Origin: Oceanicoccus sp. KOV_DT_Chl
GTDB taxonomy: Bacteria; Pseudomonadota; Gammaproteobacteria; Pseudomonadales; Dasaniaceae
Direction of reading: 5' to 3'
NCBI RefSeq assembly: GCF_900120175.1
Contig: NZ_FQLF01000002.1
Span: 372,001-436,000 of the forward strand
DNA length: 64,000 nt
The translations under genes were made by a program, and so were the position numbers. This document shows, in pieces, positions 10,286 through 23,385 of the stretch (its first letter is position 1; each line of letters opens with the position of its first letter). The notes beneath the pieces were generated by a model that did no database searches, was not told the origin of the DNA, and worked only from the letters and a program-made list of their open reading frames with translations.

Positions 10286-11080
10286 TTATTTTGGCAATAA
10301 ACCTAACGGGTTAATTGGCTTACCATCGCGACGAATTTCAAAATGAAGCTTCACTTTATCCGTCCCGGTGTCACCAAACTTGGCAATTTGTTGCCCCACT
10401 TTGATCAGACTTCCCTCTTTGACCAACAACTGACTGTTGTGGCCATAAGCACTCAGATAATGATCATCATGTTTAATGATTAACAACTTACCGTAACCCA
10501 CCAAACCACTTCCAGCGTAAACAACTTTTCCGCTGTTGGCAGCATGTACAGGCTCTCCCAATTTGCCATGAATATCAATACCTTTATGAACATTGCTTGA
10601 GTGACTGTAAGCGCGCACTACTTTACCCCGCGCAGGCCAGCGCCAAACAAATGGATAGTCTTTTTTACTTAAGCCGGTAAGGTCAGATGATACTTTCGTC
10701 GTTGTTGTTTTTTCTATTAACGGAGCGGACTTGGCTGACATATTTTGCGACTTAGCTGAAGTGTTAGTCGCGGCAACAGAGTTTACTGCGGAGGTGGATT
10801 TTACGGCGCGGGGAGTATCCGCCAGAAGAATTTTTTGACCGGGATAAATAGTATAGGGCGAACTCACACCGTTAGTACTCGCTAACCCCCTAAAGTCCAA
10901 GTTATAACGCCAAGCAAGAGAATATAGGGTCTCACCACGAGAGACTATATGCGTCTCAACCTCTGGCTTAGGGCGGTCTTGCGCCTCAACCACAGGCGCA
11001 TACTGCCCGCCGCCCGTACAACCCGCAAACACCAGACTGATTAAAATCAGCAGTAAAAATTGTAGATCCCGACCTTTCAA
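10286..11080 (-). CDS. nlpD: NlpD-like lipoprotein, LysM plus LytM/M23 domain
   Basis: The protein has 264 residues. A lipoprotein signal ends at LVFAGC (Cys21). A LysM peptidoglycan-binding domain spans about 44-87 (HIVSRGETLYSLAWRY). After a Ser/Thr/Lys-rich linker comes an M23 domain (about 145-262). H165 and D169 (HKGID) and H247 of the usual zinc site are present, but the first His of the HxH pair is Lys245 (KLHFEI). This fits an amidase activator of the NlpD type better than an active endopeptidase. The gene precedes rpoS. The start is a TTG without a clear ribosome site. The 220 bases upstream (11081-11300) are very AT-rich and include a tandem TATTCTAAAA repeat, and probably hold the promoter. 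Confidence 0.88.
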   Translation of the reverse strand: MKGRDLQFLLLILISLVFAGCTGGGQYAPVVEAQDRPKPEVETHIVSRGETLYSLAWRYNLDFRGLASTNGVSSPYTIYPGQKILLADTPRAVKSTSAVNSVAATNTSAKSQNMSAKSAPLIEKTTTTKVSSDLTGLSKKDYPFVWRWPARGKVVRAYSHSSNVHKGIDIHGKLGEPVHAANSGKVVYAGSGLVGYGKLLIIKHDDHYLSAYGHNSQLLVKEGSLIKVGQQIAKFGDTGTDKVKLHFEIRRDGKPINPLGLLPK

Positions 11081-11300
11081 AAAGTGATCACTCTATAACC
11101 AATTGGACTATGCAAGATAGCGATGAAAAATCATTCTCTTTATTAAGTTTTGGTCTTAATAGCATGATTTTATTCAAAAAAACCATAATAGCAGAGAATC
11201 AAAATAATGCGGAAAGCAGTCGTTTTAATATATAAAAATGAATTAAAACATTATTATATATTCTAAAATATTCTAAAAAATATACGTTTATTTTCTTGCT

Positions 11301-12245
11301 CTAGGCCTTGGCTGCGAGCGAATCACCCCATTTCTCTAGCAAAATCACCAAAAGCAGCCCCACCAACATCAACATAAAGCAATAAACTCCCTGTGCGGGC
11401 ACACCCACTAACTCAGAATAATGCCACGGCAATACGTTTTGCTGAGTCAATGCCAGACTCTCACCTTTGCTATTTTGATAGTAACTCAAGGTTTGTTTCC
11501 AGGGCCAAACCAGATTGAGGGAGCCAATCAAAAAACCCGTTAGCAAAGCCAATGTCAGATCGTGGAAGCGCCGAAATAACCAGGAGAGGAAATGAGCAAA
11601 GCTGAGCAAGCCAATGCCACACCCAGCAGCAAAAACCATTAAGGTAAGCCAATCAAAGCTCTTCACAGCAGCTAACACATGTTGGTACATCCCCATCAGC
11701 ACCAAAATAAAACTGCCAGAAATACCAGGCAGAATCATCGCACAGATAGCAATCGCACCCGCCAAAAAATAAAGCAGCAAGCTCGGGGTTAACTCCGACG
11801 GTTTAATCTCGGTGATAAAACAGGCAATCAATCCTCCAAGCAGTAATACCCCCACCGTTAGCGGTTGCCACTGCTTAATCTGCCGCCCCATATGTAAAGA
11901 AGACGCCGCTATCAACCCAAAGAAAAAAGCCCACAATAACAAGGGCTGATGATCTAATAAGTAACTGATCACTCTGGCCAAAGAAACAATACTGGTGAAA
12001 ACACCCAATAGCAGGGCTAGCAGAAAACCACCATTTATATAATGCCAGCACGCTTTTGGGCCTTGCTTAACCAACACCATCAGTGCCGTCGGGTTGATGG
12101 ACTTAATGGCATCAAGTAGCTGTTCATAGATGCCAGTAATAAACGCAACTGTACCTCCAGACACCCCCGGCACCACATCAGCAGCCCCCATGGCAACACC
12201 GCGGATGAACACGCCAAATGCGGAGGGTTTTTCTGCACTACTCAT
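11301..12245 (-). CDS. DUF368 membrane protein, predicted undecaprenyl-phosphate translocase (PopT family)
   Basis: The protein has 314 residues and is very hydrophobic, with about eight or more membrane helices. The N-terminal DUF368 signature GAADVVPGVSGGTVAFITG recurs in part in the second half as AMILPGISGSFILVLMGMY, the inverted-repeat signature of the family. DUF368 proteins have been assigned as flippases that return undecaprenyl phosphate to the cytoplasmic leaflet (PopT). The gene sits between pcm and nlpD, an uncommon place for it. It is 56 bases after pcm and probably ends the ftsB-ispD-ispF-truD-pcm transcript. Family identity is firm; transport activity is by homology. Confidence 0.85.
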   Translation of the reverse strand: MSSAEKPSAFGVFIRGVAMGAADVVPGVSGGTVAFITGIYEQLLDAIKSINPTALMVLVKQGPKACWHYINGGFLLALLLGVFTSIVSLARVISYLLDHQPLLLWAFFFGLIAASSLHMGRQIKQWQPLTVGVLLLGGLIACFITEIKPSELTPSLLLYFLAGAIAICAMILPGISGSFILVLMGMYQHVLAAVKSFDWLTLMVFAAGCGIGLLSFAHFLSWLFRRFHDLTLALLTGFLIGSLNLVWPWKQTLSYYQNSKGESLALTQQNVLPWHYSELVGVPAQGVYCFMLMLVGLLLVILLEKWGDSLAAKA

Positions 12246-12301
12246 AGTTACTCCAAATCGCGGTTTCAGGCCGTCTTATTTAAAACGTGACCACTTAACC
12301 G

Positions 12302-12967
12302 CTAACTTATAACCCCGGACTTCAGTGGCACAAAGAAAGCTGGCTCTACTACGGTCGTAGTTACGCCTTCTTCTGTTTTAACCACTAACATTAATTGTTG
12401 TTTGAGATGATCGCCAACGGGAATAACCAAGCGTCCACCGACAGCAAGCTGAGCGATCAACTCTTCAGGCACTCGCTCTGGTGCGGCGGTAGAAATAATG
12501 CCATCGAAAGGGCCTTTGTCCGGCCAACCAAAGCCACCATCGGCATGTTTTAGGTGCACATTACGAGCGCCTAAAGTGCGCAATCGCTGTCGCGCCTTCT
12601 CTTGTAACGGCTTAATTCGTTCAACGCTGTAAACCCGCTCTACTAATTGCGCCAATACGGTGGTCTGGTAACCTGAGCCAGTGCCAACTTCTAACACACG
12701 CTTTAAGGGGGCGTCAGCCAATAACAACTCGGTCATTCTGGCGACAGTATAGGGTTGCGAGAGTGTTTGCTGAAAACCTATCGGTAAAGCGTCATCTTCA
12801 TAGGCTCTATGGGCTAGCGCTTCATCAAGAAAAATATGGCGAGGCGTAGTGCGCATAACATCCAGCACTTCAAAATTGCTTATACCCTGGTTACACAGAC
12901 GCTGAACCAGACGATCACGGGTTCGCTGCGAGGTCATGCCAATCCCAGCGAGATTTAACTTAGTCAC
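12302..12967 (-). CDS. pcm: Protein-L-isoaspartate O-methyltransferase
   Basis: The protein has 221 residues and is a class I SAM-dependent methyltransferase. It shows the Pcm motifs [32 protein letters not shown] (SAM loop) and [20 protein letters not shown]. It repairs isoaspartyl residues in aged proteins. In many gammaproteobacteria pcm is preceded by surE and followed by nlpD; here it follows truD directly, with a gap of about 34 bases, and is followed by the DUF368 gene. Confidence 0.94.
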   Translation of the reverse strand: MTKLNLAGIGMTSQRTRDRLVQRLCNQGISNFEVLDVMRTTPRHIFLDEALAHRAYEDDALPIGFQQTLSQPYTVARMTELLLADAPLKRVLEVGTGSGYQTTVLAQLVERVYSVERIKPLQEKARQRLRTLGARNVHLKHADGGFGWPDKGPFDGIISTAAPERVPEELIAQLAVGGRLVIPVGDHLKQQLMLVVKTEEGVTTTVVEPAFFVPLKSGVIS

Positions 12968-13001
12968 CCATAACTCCTAACATTATTATTGTGTATCAAG
13001 C

Positions 13002-14072
13002 TCAGGCTTCCCTACCTGCTACTTGATAGTTTAGCAATTCTCGCATAACAGCAGTAGCGAAACAGCCACTTGTTAGCGAAAAACGACACTCTAAAACATC
13101 AGCATCCAGTTGGTATTCAAAATTTTCAGGTATTAATCGCAGGGCGCGGCGCTCAGCTTTCAAGCCCGCTTTTTCCAAACCGGCAAGTAGCTGCGGATAG
13201 CTATCAAATAAAGCTTGTTCCAACACCGCCACTTGTTGCTGGCAATGCTTATTACCCTGCCCAGGCTTACCATATAGCGGACCTGTTAGATGAATATCCC
13301 CATCTAACAACCGTTGCGCAAGTTCAGGATCATCATCTTGCGGAAAGACACTATGGCTACCCGCTAGCATTAACAATTCACCCCCAAGCAACTTATTCCA
13401 CTGTTGATTAGCAACCCGCTGCGATAACAACTGATTAAATAACCATGAGCGAGCTGCTGATAAATAAATACCTTGCTGGTGCCGCTTAGGTTTGAACTCA
13501 CCCGCAAACCACTGCTGTGCTTTGCGTAAATTAGCACCATCAAAACCAAAGCGCTGCTCACCAAAGTAGTTAGGTACACCAGTGCCTGTAATGGCAGCAA
13601 TACGCTGTGTGAGTGAATCCGTAGCGCCCTGTAAATTTCTGGCGGTAATTACAAAACGATTACCCCGATGAACACCACGACGTAATTTCCTTAAATGCCT
13701 GGTCGATGTTAACAATTTAATTTGGGGAGAATTAATCGCCTGCCAATCTATATTATCTGCACCAGGTAAATGTACGCTAAACCACTGCCGCGTGATTGCA
13801 TTTTTATCTTTCATACCGGAGAAGCTGACTTGTCTGGCAGCTACATTTGCCAATTTAGCTAAAGCATCGGCAACTTGCTGGGTATTCAAAGCGGTTTTTT
13901 CTACCCACAGAAAAACATGTTCACCTTCACCTTCAGGCTCAAATCCCAAAATTTCTTCTACCCGAAAGTCTGCCGGCTGCTGACGAATAATCGCCATTAG
14001 CTCCGGCCGTCCATTGGCATAGGCCAGCGGCGTCAGAGATAAGTGTTCCGCAGGATAATTTAGCTCAGTCAC
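13002..14072 (-). CDS. truD: tRNA pseudouridine(13) synthase TruD
   Basis: The protein has 356 residues. The catalytic motif [18 protein letters not shown] is at about 83-100, with the TruD-type aspartate in [12 protein letters not shown] and GPLYG family motifs follow. It makes pseudouridine 13 in tRNA. Its ATG overlaps the ispF stop by four bases, which indicates translational coupling. Confidence 0.94.
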   Translation of the reverse strand: MTELNYPAEHLSLTPLAYANGRPELMAIIRQQPADFRVEEILGFEPEGEGEHVFLWVEKTALNTQQVADALAKLANVAARQVSFSGMKDKNAITRQWFSVHLPGADNIDWQAINSPQIKLLTSTRHLRKLRRGVHRGNRFVITARNLQGATDSLTQRIAAITGTGVPNYFGEQRFGFDGANLRKAQQWFAGEFKPKRHQQGIYLSAARSWLFNQLLSQRVANQQWNKLLGGELLMLAGSHSVFPQDDDPELAQRLLDGDIHLTGPLYGKPGQGNKHCQQQVAVLEQALFDSYPQLLAGLEKAGLKAERRALRLIPENFEYQLDADVLECRFSLTSGCFATAVMRELLNYQVAGREA

Positions 14073-14554
14073 AAATTTTTAGCTTCTAATAACACCACCG
14101 CATAAACTGCAATGCCTTCCTTACGACCAGCAAAGCCCATGTATTCAGTAGTGGTCGCTTTCACATTCACCTGCTCAATATCAACAGCTAAATCTGCCGC
14201 TATATTAGTCCGCATTGCAACTATATGCGGCGCCATTTTCGGGGCTTGGGCAACAATAGTGATATCAGTATTACCCAAACAATAACCTTTTTCCTGCACT
14301 AATCGATAAACATGTTGTAGTAGTTCACGACTATTGGCCCCTGCATAGGTCGGATCAGTATCAGGGAAATGCTGACCAATATCCCCCAAAGCACATGCAC
14401 CAAGTAAGGCATCAGCCAGAGCATGTAATGCCACATCGCCGTCCGAGTGCGCCACCAATCCCTGTGCATAGGGAATCGCCACGCCGGCCATCATGACATG
14501 ATCGCCTTCACCGAAACGATGAACATCGTATCCATGCCCGATCCGTAAACTCAT
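14069..14554 (-). CDS. ispF: 2-C-methyl-D-erythritol 2,4-cyclodiphosphate synthase
   Basis: The protein has 161 residues, the standard IspF length. The metal-binding motif GHGYDVHRF is at the N-terminus. [19 protein letters not shown] and the terminal [18 protein letters not shown] are typical. It forms the cyclic diphosphate in the MEP isoprenoid pathway and acts right after IspD and IspE. The start overlaps the ispD stop by four bases. Confidence 0.96.
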   Translation of the reverse strand: MSLRIGHGYDVHRFGEGDHVMMAGVAIPYAQGLVAHSDGDVALHALADALLGACALGDIGQHFPDTDPTYAGANSRELLQHVYRLVQEKGYCLGNTDITIVAQAPKMAPHIVAMRTNIAADLAVDIEQVNVKATTTEYMGFAGRKEGIAVYAVVLLEAKNL

Positions 14555-15267
14555 ACTATTGCCCCCCGCTGTAAATAAAATTCCGCCAAAGCTAAATCGT
14601 TAGGGCGGGTAATTTTGGGATTGGGATAAAGTGCTTCTACAACTTTGCCACTTAGGCCGGCCATTTCAATTGCCGAAGCCTCATCGGTTATTAACAAACC
14701 TTGCTGCACAGCATCGACCAAAGCATCTAATAGTAATTGATAGCGGAACATCTGTGGTGTTTGTGCCTGCCAAATTGCCTGCCTATCAATAGTATGGCTT
14801 ACCTCAGCCTGCCCATTCACTTTTTTTAGTGTGTCACTAGCTGGCACCGCAAGGATACCACCCACAGGATCTTCACTTAAATGATCAATAAGACGAGAAA
14901 TATCTGTAACTGAGAGACAAGGACGAGCAACATCATGAACTAACACCCAATCCTGCGCCGAACAAACCTGTGCTAAACTTTGCAGCCCACTAAGTACTGA
15001 ATCGCTCCGTTCAGCTCCACCAACAACAACACTAATACGAGGATGTTTTAAAATTTCGAGAGTTGGCCAAAGTGTGTCTTGAGCAGCAACCGCCACCACA
15101 ATTTGCCGCAAGCGCGGCTCCGCCAGCAAGCGACTTAAGGTATGTTCAATGACTAATTTATCTAACAGTGGCAAATATTGTTTCGGCTGATCAGTACCCA
15201 TTCGACGACCGACACCCGCAGCTGGCACCACCGCATAAAAAACATTGCTGGTTGATTTTACGGTCAC
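14551..15267 (-). CDS. ispD: 2-C-methyl-D-erythritol 4-phosphate cytidylyltransferase
   Basis: The protein has 238 residues. The nucleotidyltransferase signature [11 protein letters not shown]...PKQYLPLL is near the N-terminus and [10 protein letters not shown] in the middle. It makes CDP-methylerythritol in the MEP pathway. It overlaps ftsB and ispF by four bases at each side, so the group is one transcript. Confidence 0.95.
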   Translation of the reverse strand: MTVKSTSNVFYAVVPAAGVGRRMGTDQPKQYLPLLDKLVIEHTLSRLLAEPRLRQIVVAVAAQDTLWPTLEILKHPRISVVVGGAERSDSVLSGLQSLAQVCSAQDWVLVHDVARPCLSVTDISRLIDHLSEDPVGGILAVPASDTLKKVNGQAEVSHTIDRQAIWQAQTPQMFRYQLLLDALVDAVQQGLLITDEASAIEMAGLSGKVVEALYPNPKITRPNDLALAEFYLQRGAIV

Positions 15268-15551
15268 TGGATAGATTTCTCTTTATCAATGATCAAGTAA
15301 AAAGTTTCGTCTTTTTTGATCAAACCCAGATCGGCCCTAGCCCGCTCTTCGACGCTATCCATACCGCTCTTTAAGTCGCGCACTTCGTTTTCCAGCACCA
15401 GGTTGCGATCACGTAACCGTTGATTTATGAGTGTTTGCTGCTCGATCTCACGCTCTAGTGAGGCGATCTGCTCCCAACTACCCTGCCCAAACCACAGCCG
15501 AAACTGTAGTCCGAATAAAAGCAGCAGTAAGACAAGTAAGATCCAGCGCAT
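15264..15551 (-). CDS. ftsB: Cell division protein FtsB
   Basis: The protein has 95 residues. It has one N-terminal membrane helix (WILLVLLLLLFGLQF), then a coiled coil of Glu/Gln/Leu heptads, then the FtsB ending (ERARADLGLIKKDETFYLI). It bridges FtsQ and FtsL in the divisome. It is the first gene of the ispD-ispF-truD group and is separated from eno by a terminator. Confidence 0.93.
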   Translation of the reverse strand: MRWILLVLLLLLFGLQFRLWFGQGSWEQIASLEREIEQQTLINQRLRDRNLVLENEVRDLKSGMDSVEERARADLGLIKKDETFYLIIDKEKSIQ

Positions 15552-15618
15552 ACAACCAGTAAGACAATATTTTTAACAAGACCAGCAAACTAGCATATTT
15601 AGCTGTACGGATAAACGA

Positions 15619-15645
15619 AAAAGGAGCGGACTAGCCACTCCTTTT
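15619..15645 (-). terminator. Terminator between eno and ftsB
   Basis: On the minus strand AAAAGGAG pairs with CTCCTTTT around an 11-base loop, ending in TTTTT. It lies 20 bases past the eno stop. Confidence 0.7.
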
Positions 15646-15665
15646 AAGATAATAATAATTAGAGC

Positions 15666-16961
<1,296 letters not shown>

Positions 16962-17032
16962 TTACTCCGTAAAATGTCGGATGTCAGTGGCCAAACGCCT
17001 GCGGATTAACGCTCACGTTCAACATAACTCCA

Positions 17033-19552
<2,520 letters not shown>

Positions 19553-19759
19553 CTACTTGTGTAACAACAATGCCTGAAAAATGATCGATGACATGGTTAT
19601 TAAGAGGGGGCTAAAAACCAAGATATTATCGGCTTTGCAGACCGCCCTGAGATGGGACGCCAGTTTAACAGGGTTACTCTGTCGGCTCAATCATTGAATA
19701 ATCTGAAGCCACTTTAAGGCAGCACATCTTCTTCCACTAGCCGAAGGGTGCGCCGATAG

Positions 19760-20083
19760 CTACTGATAATACTGCCAGCGCTTAACCCTCATGCAGAATT
19801 CCCTGCCATCCTCATGCTGCGGTTTCATTTCTGAGTGCCAATCTTCCAAAATAAACAACATGAATTTAGCTTGATCATCATCCTGTTTAGCGGCGCTGAG
19901 ATCAGCCAACAATTTCTGTTTCATTTCGGTGTAAGTTGGCAAGTCTGGCTCATCCACCAGCTGCTGATAAACATACTGGTAACGCGCGCAAAAATGTTCA
20001 TTGTCAGACTCGCAAGCCACAAGCAACAACATAACTAGCACTATAATGCTGCCCCTGAAACAACGCTTGAATATTATTGTCAA
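19760..20083 (-). CDS. Small predicted lipoprotein of unknown function
   Basis: The protein has 107 residues. A short basic N-terminus is followed by a hydrophobic stretch ending in LLLVAC, a good lipobox. The mature part is acidic and helical, with two further cysteines (FCARYQY, REFCMRVKRW) that could form a disulfide. I do not recognise a family. It is divergent from the MarR gene, with 154 bases between the starts. Confidence 0.55.
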   Translation of the reverse strand: MTIIFKRCFRGSIIVLVMLLLVACESDNEHFCARYQYVYQQLVDEPDLPTYTEMKQKLLADLSAAKQDDDQAKFMLFILEDWHSEMKPQHEDGREFCMRVKRWQYYQ

Positions 20084-20237
20084 ACACCCTCCTACTTAAA
20101 TCGACTTGCAAACACTACAATGGGTAACTGTAAAACCAGCGTCTATAATGCTCGCTAATAAAACATTGCGACTGCACTATAGGCCGGACTAGCAACTCCG
20201 CGCAAGCCATTACCCGCCCTCAATAACAGAGGATATT

Positions 20238-20711
20238 ATGAGTCATACCCCTATGGACGTTCGACAAGTAGAATACCTATACCGCAGCAACGGCGCGCGC
20301 TTACTTGACAATGTTTCCGAAGATTTCCATCGCCGCTTGCGGGATAAGTTGCTGACCAAGGGCTACCCCGGCTTGAGACTCTCTTTTGCGGCCATACTCG
20401 GTCACATGTCCTTTAGCGGGACGAGATTGATAGATATTGCCGAGTTCAATGGCATGACCAAACAAGCGATCAGCCAAATCGCCAATGAGATAGAAAGCTT
20501 AGGCTATATCAAACGAATCCCCGACCCTCACGATGGCCGAGCCAAAAATGTGGTATTCACCGAGCTGGGTATTGAAATGATTCAAGCGTCAATCGACGCG
20601 GTGAATGAAGTTACAGAGGAATATGCCGCTCTTATTGGTCACGAAAAAATGCAGCAGCTGGACAGCATATTAAGCGAACTATCCGATAAGCTAGCGCCAC
20701 AACCGATATAA
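20238..20711 (+). CDS. MarR-family transcriptional regulator
   Basis: The protein has 157 residues with a winged helix-turn-helix of MarR type: RLIDIAEFNGMTKQAISQIANEIESLGYI is the recognition region and RIPDPHDGRAKNV the wing. Helices for dimerisation flank it. A TATAAT box is visible at 20144-20149, without a good -35. A purine-rich AGAGGATATT precedes the ATG. The ligand and targets are unknown; the only divergent neighbour is the small lipoprotein gene. Confidence 0.85.
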   Translation: MSHTPMDVRQVEYLYRSNGARLLDNVSEDFHRRLRDKLLTKGYPGLRLSFAAILGHMSFSGTRLIDIAEFNGMTKQAISQIANEIESLGYIKRIPDPHDGRAKNVVFTELGIEMIQASIDAVNEVTEEYAALIGHEKMQQLDSILSELSDKLAPQPI

Positions 20712-20806
20712 ACCAAGTATTAAAAGCCACTAACGATTCCGCAGAACATAAGCAGCTGTAATCAATGGATGACGACCGATAGTTTTTTCAATTGAATAAA
20801 TAAAGA

Positions 20807-22513
20807 CTAGGCCAATAAACTCAACACAGCCTGTGGCTGGGCATTGGCTTGTGAAAGCACGGAAAAGGCTGCTTGCTGAATAATTTGGCTTTTTGCCAAC
20901 TGACCAGTTTCCTTCGCGTAATCAGCATCCAACACTCTGGAGCGACTGGAGGTCACGTTTTCAGCCGTGCTGGTTAAATTATTGATAGTACTTTGCAAAC
21001 GGTTCTGCACTGCCCCCATATCCGCCCTGGTAGTGCTTATATAAGAAATAGCGTCATCGATAATGCTAATAGCCGCATTGGCATCAGAACTGACATCGAT
21101 ATCAGCAATACCCAGCGTGTCAGCACTGGCCCCCCCAACGGAAGCGGTAATAGTCTCATTCGCTTGCGCACCGATTTGGTATTCAACTTCTGTAGCAATC
21201 AGCGTTGAGTCAGTGTTGTAATTGACCGTAACATTGTCAATTGGCTGATCCTCAAAAGCCAACACATTGGGAAGAATGGACGTTGCGGTGAGTTCGGCGC
21301 CACCGGAAGCATCCAGACCACCAATCGCACCGGTGTCGTCATTAGACAGATTCATCGCTGCAAGAAACGTTTCACCATCACCGCCACCGGCTTTAAAGTT
21401 GGTTTCAAAATCTGACAAGCCGCTATAGCTGGTTCTGTTGGCAATGGCGGTGTCCAGAGTACTACCGCCTTTGAGGTCAGTCATAATATCGATAATGCCG
21501 TTACCACCGTTATTATTGATAATATCCTCATGCATGAATGCGACGGCGACATACCCGGCTGCGTAAGTTCCAGTCACATCGTTGTCATTTAGTTTGGCCA
21601 CTAATTCGTCTCTGGTATCGCCGTCACCACTATCAGTGAGGCTGGCCAAAGCGGTGGTGACCCGCTCATCAGCACCGTGTATAAATTCAGCAGTCCCTTC
21701 TAAAAACCAGCTTCCCACACTGCCATTAAGGGTTTCTGCGCGCACACTATTGGCATCAAACTCTCGATACATCATGGCATGAACCATTTCATGAGCAATG
21801 ATCCGGTCATTATAGACCGGTCCGGTGCCGCCATCAGGTAAATTAGGTGGGGTAAAACTATCGATATTAATAGACAGGGTTTGGGACTGTAAAACACCGC
21901 TTACGGTACCACTAATGATAGCGGCCGCGTACGACTCGCCGGAAGTAAATTCAACCTCCAGATCCACACTGCTGGATGATGAATCCAGGCCATAGTAGGT
22001 ACTAACTCGCTCTGCTGCTTCCCGCAACCAGTAATTCTTCAAACCCGTCACAATCTCTTGTTGATCTTCATCGACAATCGACCCGGATACGCCAGCAAAC
22101 AGTTTTTGGCTACCAAAACTCGTCGTCTCCGCTACCCGATCAATTTCTGCTATCAGTTGGGCCACTTCCTTTTGAATATTGGCTTTATCCTGGCTTGATA
22201 AAGCACCGTCATTAGCCGCCTGAATAGAGAGCTCACGCATCCGCTGCAAGTTGTTAGTCACCTCATTAAACGCCCCTTCCGCCACCTGCAAAAACGAAAT
22301 AGCATCATTGGCATTGCGGGCCGCCTGATCAAGGCCGCGAATCTGCGAGGTAAAACGATCGGCTATAGCCAAGCCAGCTGCGTCATCTTTGGCACTATTA
22401 ATACGCAAACCAGAGCTCAACCGCTGCAAACTGGTAGCCAGCGCAGTGCTATTGCCATTCAGCTGCCGCTGGGCATTTAACGAGCTAATGTTGGTATTGA
22501 TGACTAACGCCAA
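20807..22513 (-). CDS. Flagellin with an internal zinc-metalloprotease-like domain (flagellinolysin type)
   Basis: The protein has 568 residues. Residues 1-143 form a normal flagellin N-terminal D0/D1 ([36 protein letters not shown]). About 480-568 form the normal C-terminal D1/D0 ending in [14 protein letters not shown]. Between them, the variable region carries a gluzincin-like peptidase domain of about 150-400. HEMVH is at 241-245 and WFLEGTAEF at 269-277, where E272 would be the third zinc ligand, 27 residues after H245. This is close to M9 collagenase spacing. This architecture is the flagellinolysin family, first described in Clostridium haemolyticum, whose filaments are proteolytic. 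The start is a TTG preceded by GGGGAAG at seven bases. No other flagellar gene is in the window. Confidence 0.9.
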   Translation of the reverse strand: MALVINTNISSLNAQRQLNGNSTALATSLQRLSSGLRINSAKDDAAGLAIADRFTSQIRGLDQAARNANDAISFLQVAEGAFNEVTNNLQRMRELSIQAANDGALSSQDKANIQKEVAQLIAEIDRVAETTSFGSQKLFAGVSGSIVDEDQQEIVTGLKNYWLREAAERVSTYYGLDSSSSSVDLEVEFTSGESYAAAIISGTVSGVLQSQTLSINIDSFTPPNLPDGGTGPVYNDRIIAHEMVHAMMYREFDANSVRAETLNGSVGSWFLEGTAEFIHGADERVTTALASLTDSGDGDTRDELVAKLNDNDVTGTYAAGYVAVAFMHEDIINNNGGNGIIDIMTDLKGGSTLDTAIANRTSYSGLSDFETNFKAGGGDGETFLAAMNLSNDDTGAIGGLDASGGAELTATSILPNVLAFEDQPIDNVTVNYNTDSTLIATEVEYQIGAQANETITASVGGASADTLGIADIDVSSDANAAISIIDDAISYISTTRADMGAVQNRLQSTINNLTSTAENVTSSRSRVLDADYAKETGQLAKSQIIQQAAFSVLSQANAQPQAVLSLLA

Positions 22514-22549
22514 GGCGCAACTTCCCCTAATCAGAGTTCTACTAGTTAT

Positions 22550-22576
22550 CTAACGGCCAAGACGGGGATAACTTTA
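22550..22576 (-). promoter_or_regulatory. Sigma-28 (FliA) promoter of the protease-flagellin gene
   Basis: On the minus strand TAAAGTTA (22569-22576) and GCCGTTAG (22550-22557) are separated by exactly 11 bases. The class III flagellar consensus is TAAAGTTT-N11-GCCGATAA, so 7 of 8 and 6 of 8 positions match. The TTG start of the flagellin lies about 36 bases further on. Confidence 0.72.
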
Positions 22577-22631
22577 ACGCGAATGAAGCCAAACGGATTA
22601 AAAAATAACAGCCAAAACAACAGCTTACGAT

Positions 22632-23252
22632 CTAGAGTTTGCTCGATAGATAAAACCAATGGATATAAAACGCTTCTTTTAACCACCGTAGCCAGTAACC
22701 AGGGGAATAATTCATTACCGGTTCCGCCGCTACCAGATGAATCCGCATAGCTAATGCACTCGCCATCAGACTCAACCTGGGCAAGTGGTAGCGATTCGAT
22801 ACCAGCACCAGCTTTTGCTCGGCAGTCACCAATGCCCGCAGCTGCCATAAATTTTCCAGGCTGTGCTTAGAGCGTTGTTCCAAAGTTATCTGTGAGGATG
22901 GCACGCCTTGTTTCTCTAACCAATTTTTCCCCGCCTGCGCCTCCGTTATGGTCGCCGCATTACGGCTACCTCCTAGCAAATAAATCTCGGCGGAATGCTG
23001 CTGCCAGAGCTGCCAACAGTGTTGTAAGCGTAAAGAGAAATCGTCATCGACTAAATCATTTTTTAATTGCTTGCCAGGCACAACATAAGCAAACTCACCA
23101 GTGATCTCGCAGCCATTTGGCGCTTGACTCGCCCGCCGCAAAGTCCACCACAACACTAAAATATAAGAAGCACCTAACGAACCAACAATTACAATAGCTG
23201 TCAGTAATAAAGTGCTAACGGGATGCGGCCCTACTCGACTCTTCGATATCAT
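22632..23252 (-). CDS. DUF218 (YdcF/SanA/ElyC-type) membrane-anchored protein
   Basis: The protein has 206 residues. One N-terminal membrane helix (STLLLTAIVIVGSLGASYILVL, about 14-35) is followed by a DUF218 fold. Recognisable are AYVVPGKQLKNDL, the sugar/nucleotide-loop segment IYLLGGSRNAATITEAQ, SKHSLENLWQL and VLVSNRYHLPRLSLMA. Members affect envelope integrity and undecaprenyl or peptidoglycan metabolism in some species, but the biochemical role is not settled. Its stop lies just upstream of the flagellin sigma-28 promoter, and the two genes need not share a transcript. Confidence 0.75.
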   Translation of the reverse strand: MISKSRVGPHPVSTLLLTAIVIVGSLGASYILVLWWTLRRASQAPNGCEITGEFAYVVPGKQLKNDLVDDDFSLRLQHCWQLWQQHSAEIYLLGGSRNAATITEAQAGKNWLEKQGVPSSQITLEQRSKHSLENLWQLRALVTAEQKLVLVSNRYHLPRLSLMASALAMRIHLVAAEPVMNYSPGYWLRWLKEAFYIHWFYLSSKL

Positions 23253-23385
23253 CGATTGTTAGTTATTATCATTTATGCGGTTAGCGGGTTAGTGGACATA
23301 GTCTAATATACACAGTATATCCCTCAGGATAACAGTGCTAGTCTATCAGCAGACCATAATCCTAAAAACTATTTGGAATTTACTC

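Noticed and set aside
11081-11300. AT-rich 220-base stretch before nlpD as a possible mobile or foreign insert
   Set aside because: No terminal repeats, target duplications or coding frame are visible; a promoter region is the simpler reading.
22546-22848. 100-codon minus-strand frame overlapping the DUF218 gene
   Set aside because: It is an alternative frame of the DUF218 gene's 3' half and covers the sigma-28 promoter; the DUF218 frame has family motifs.
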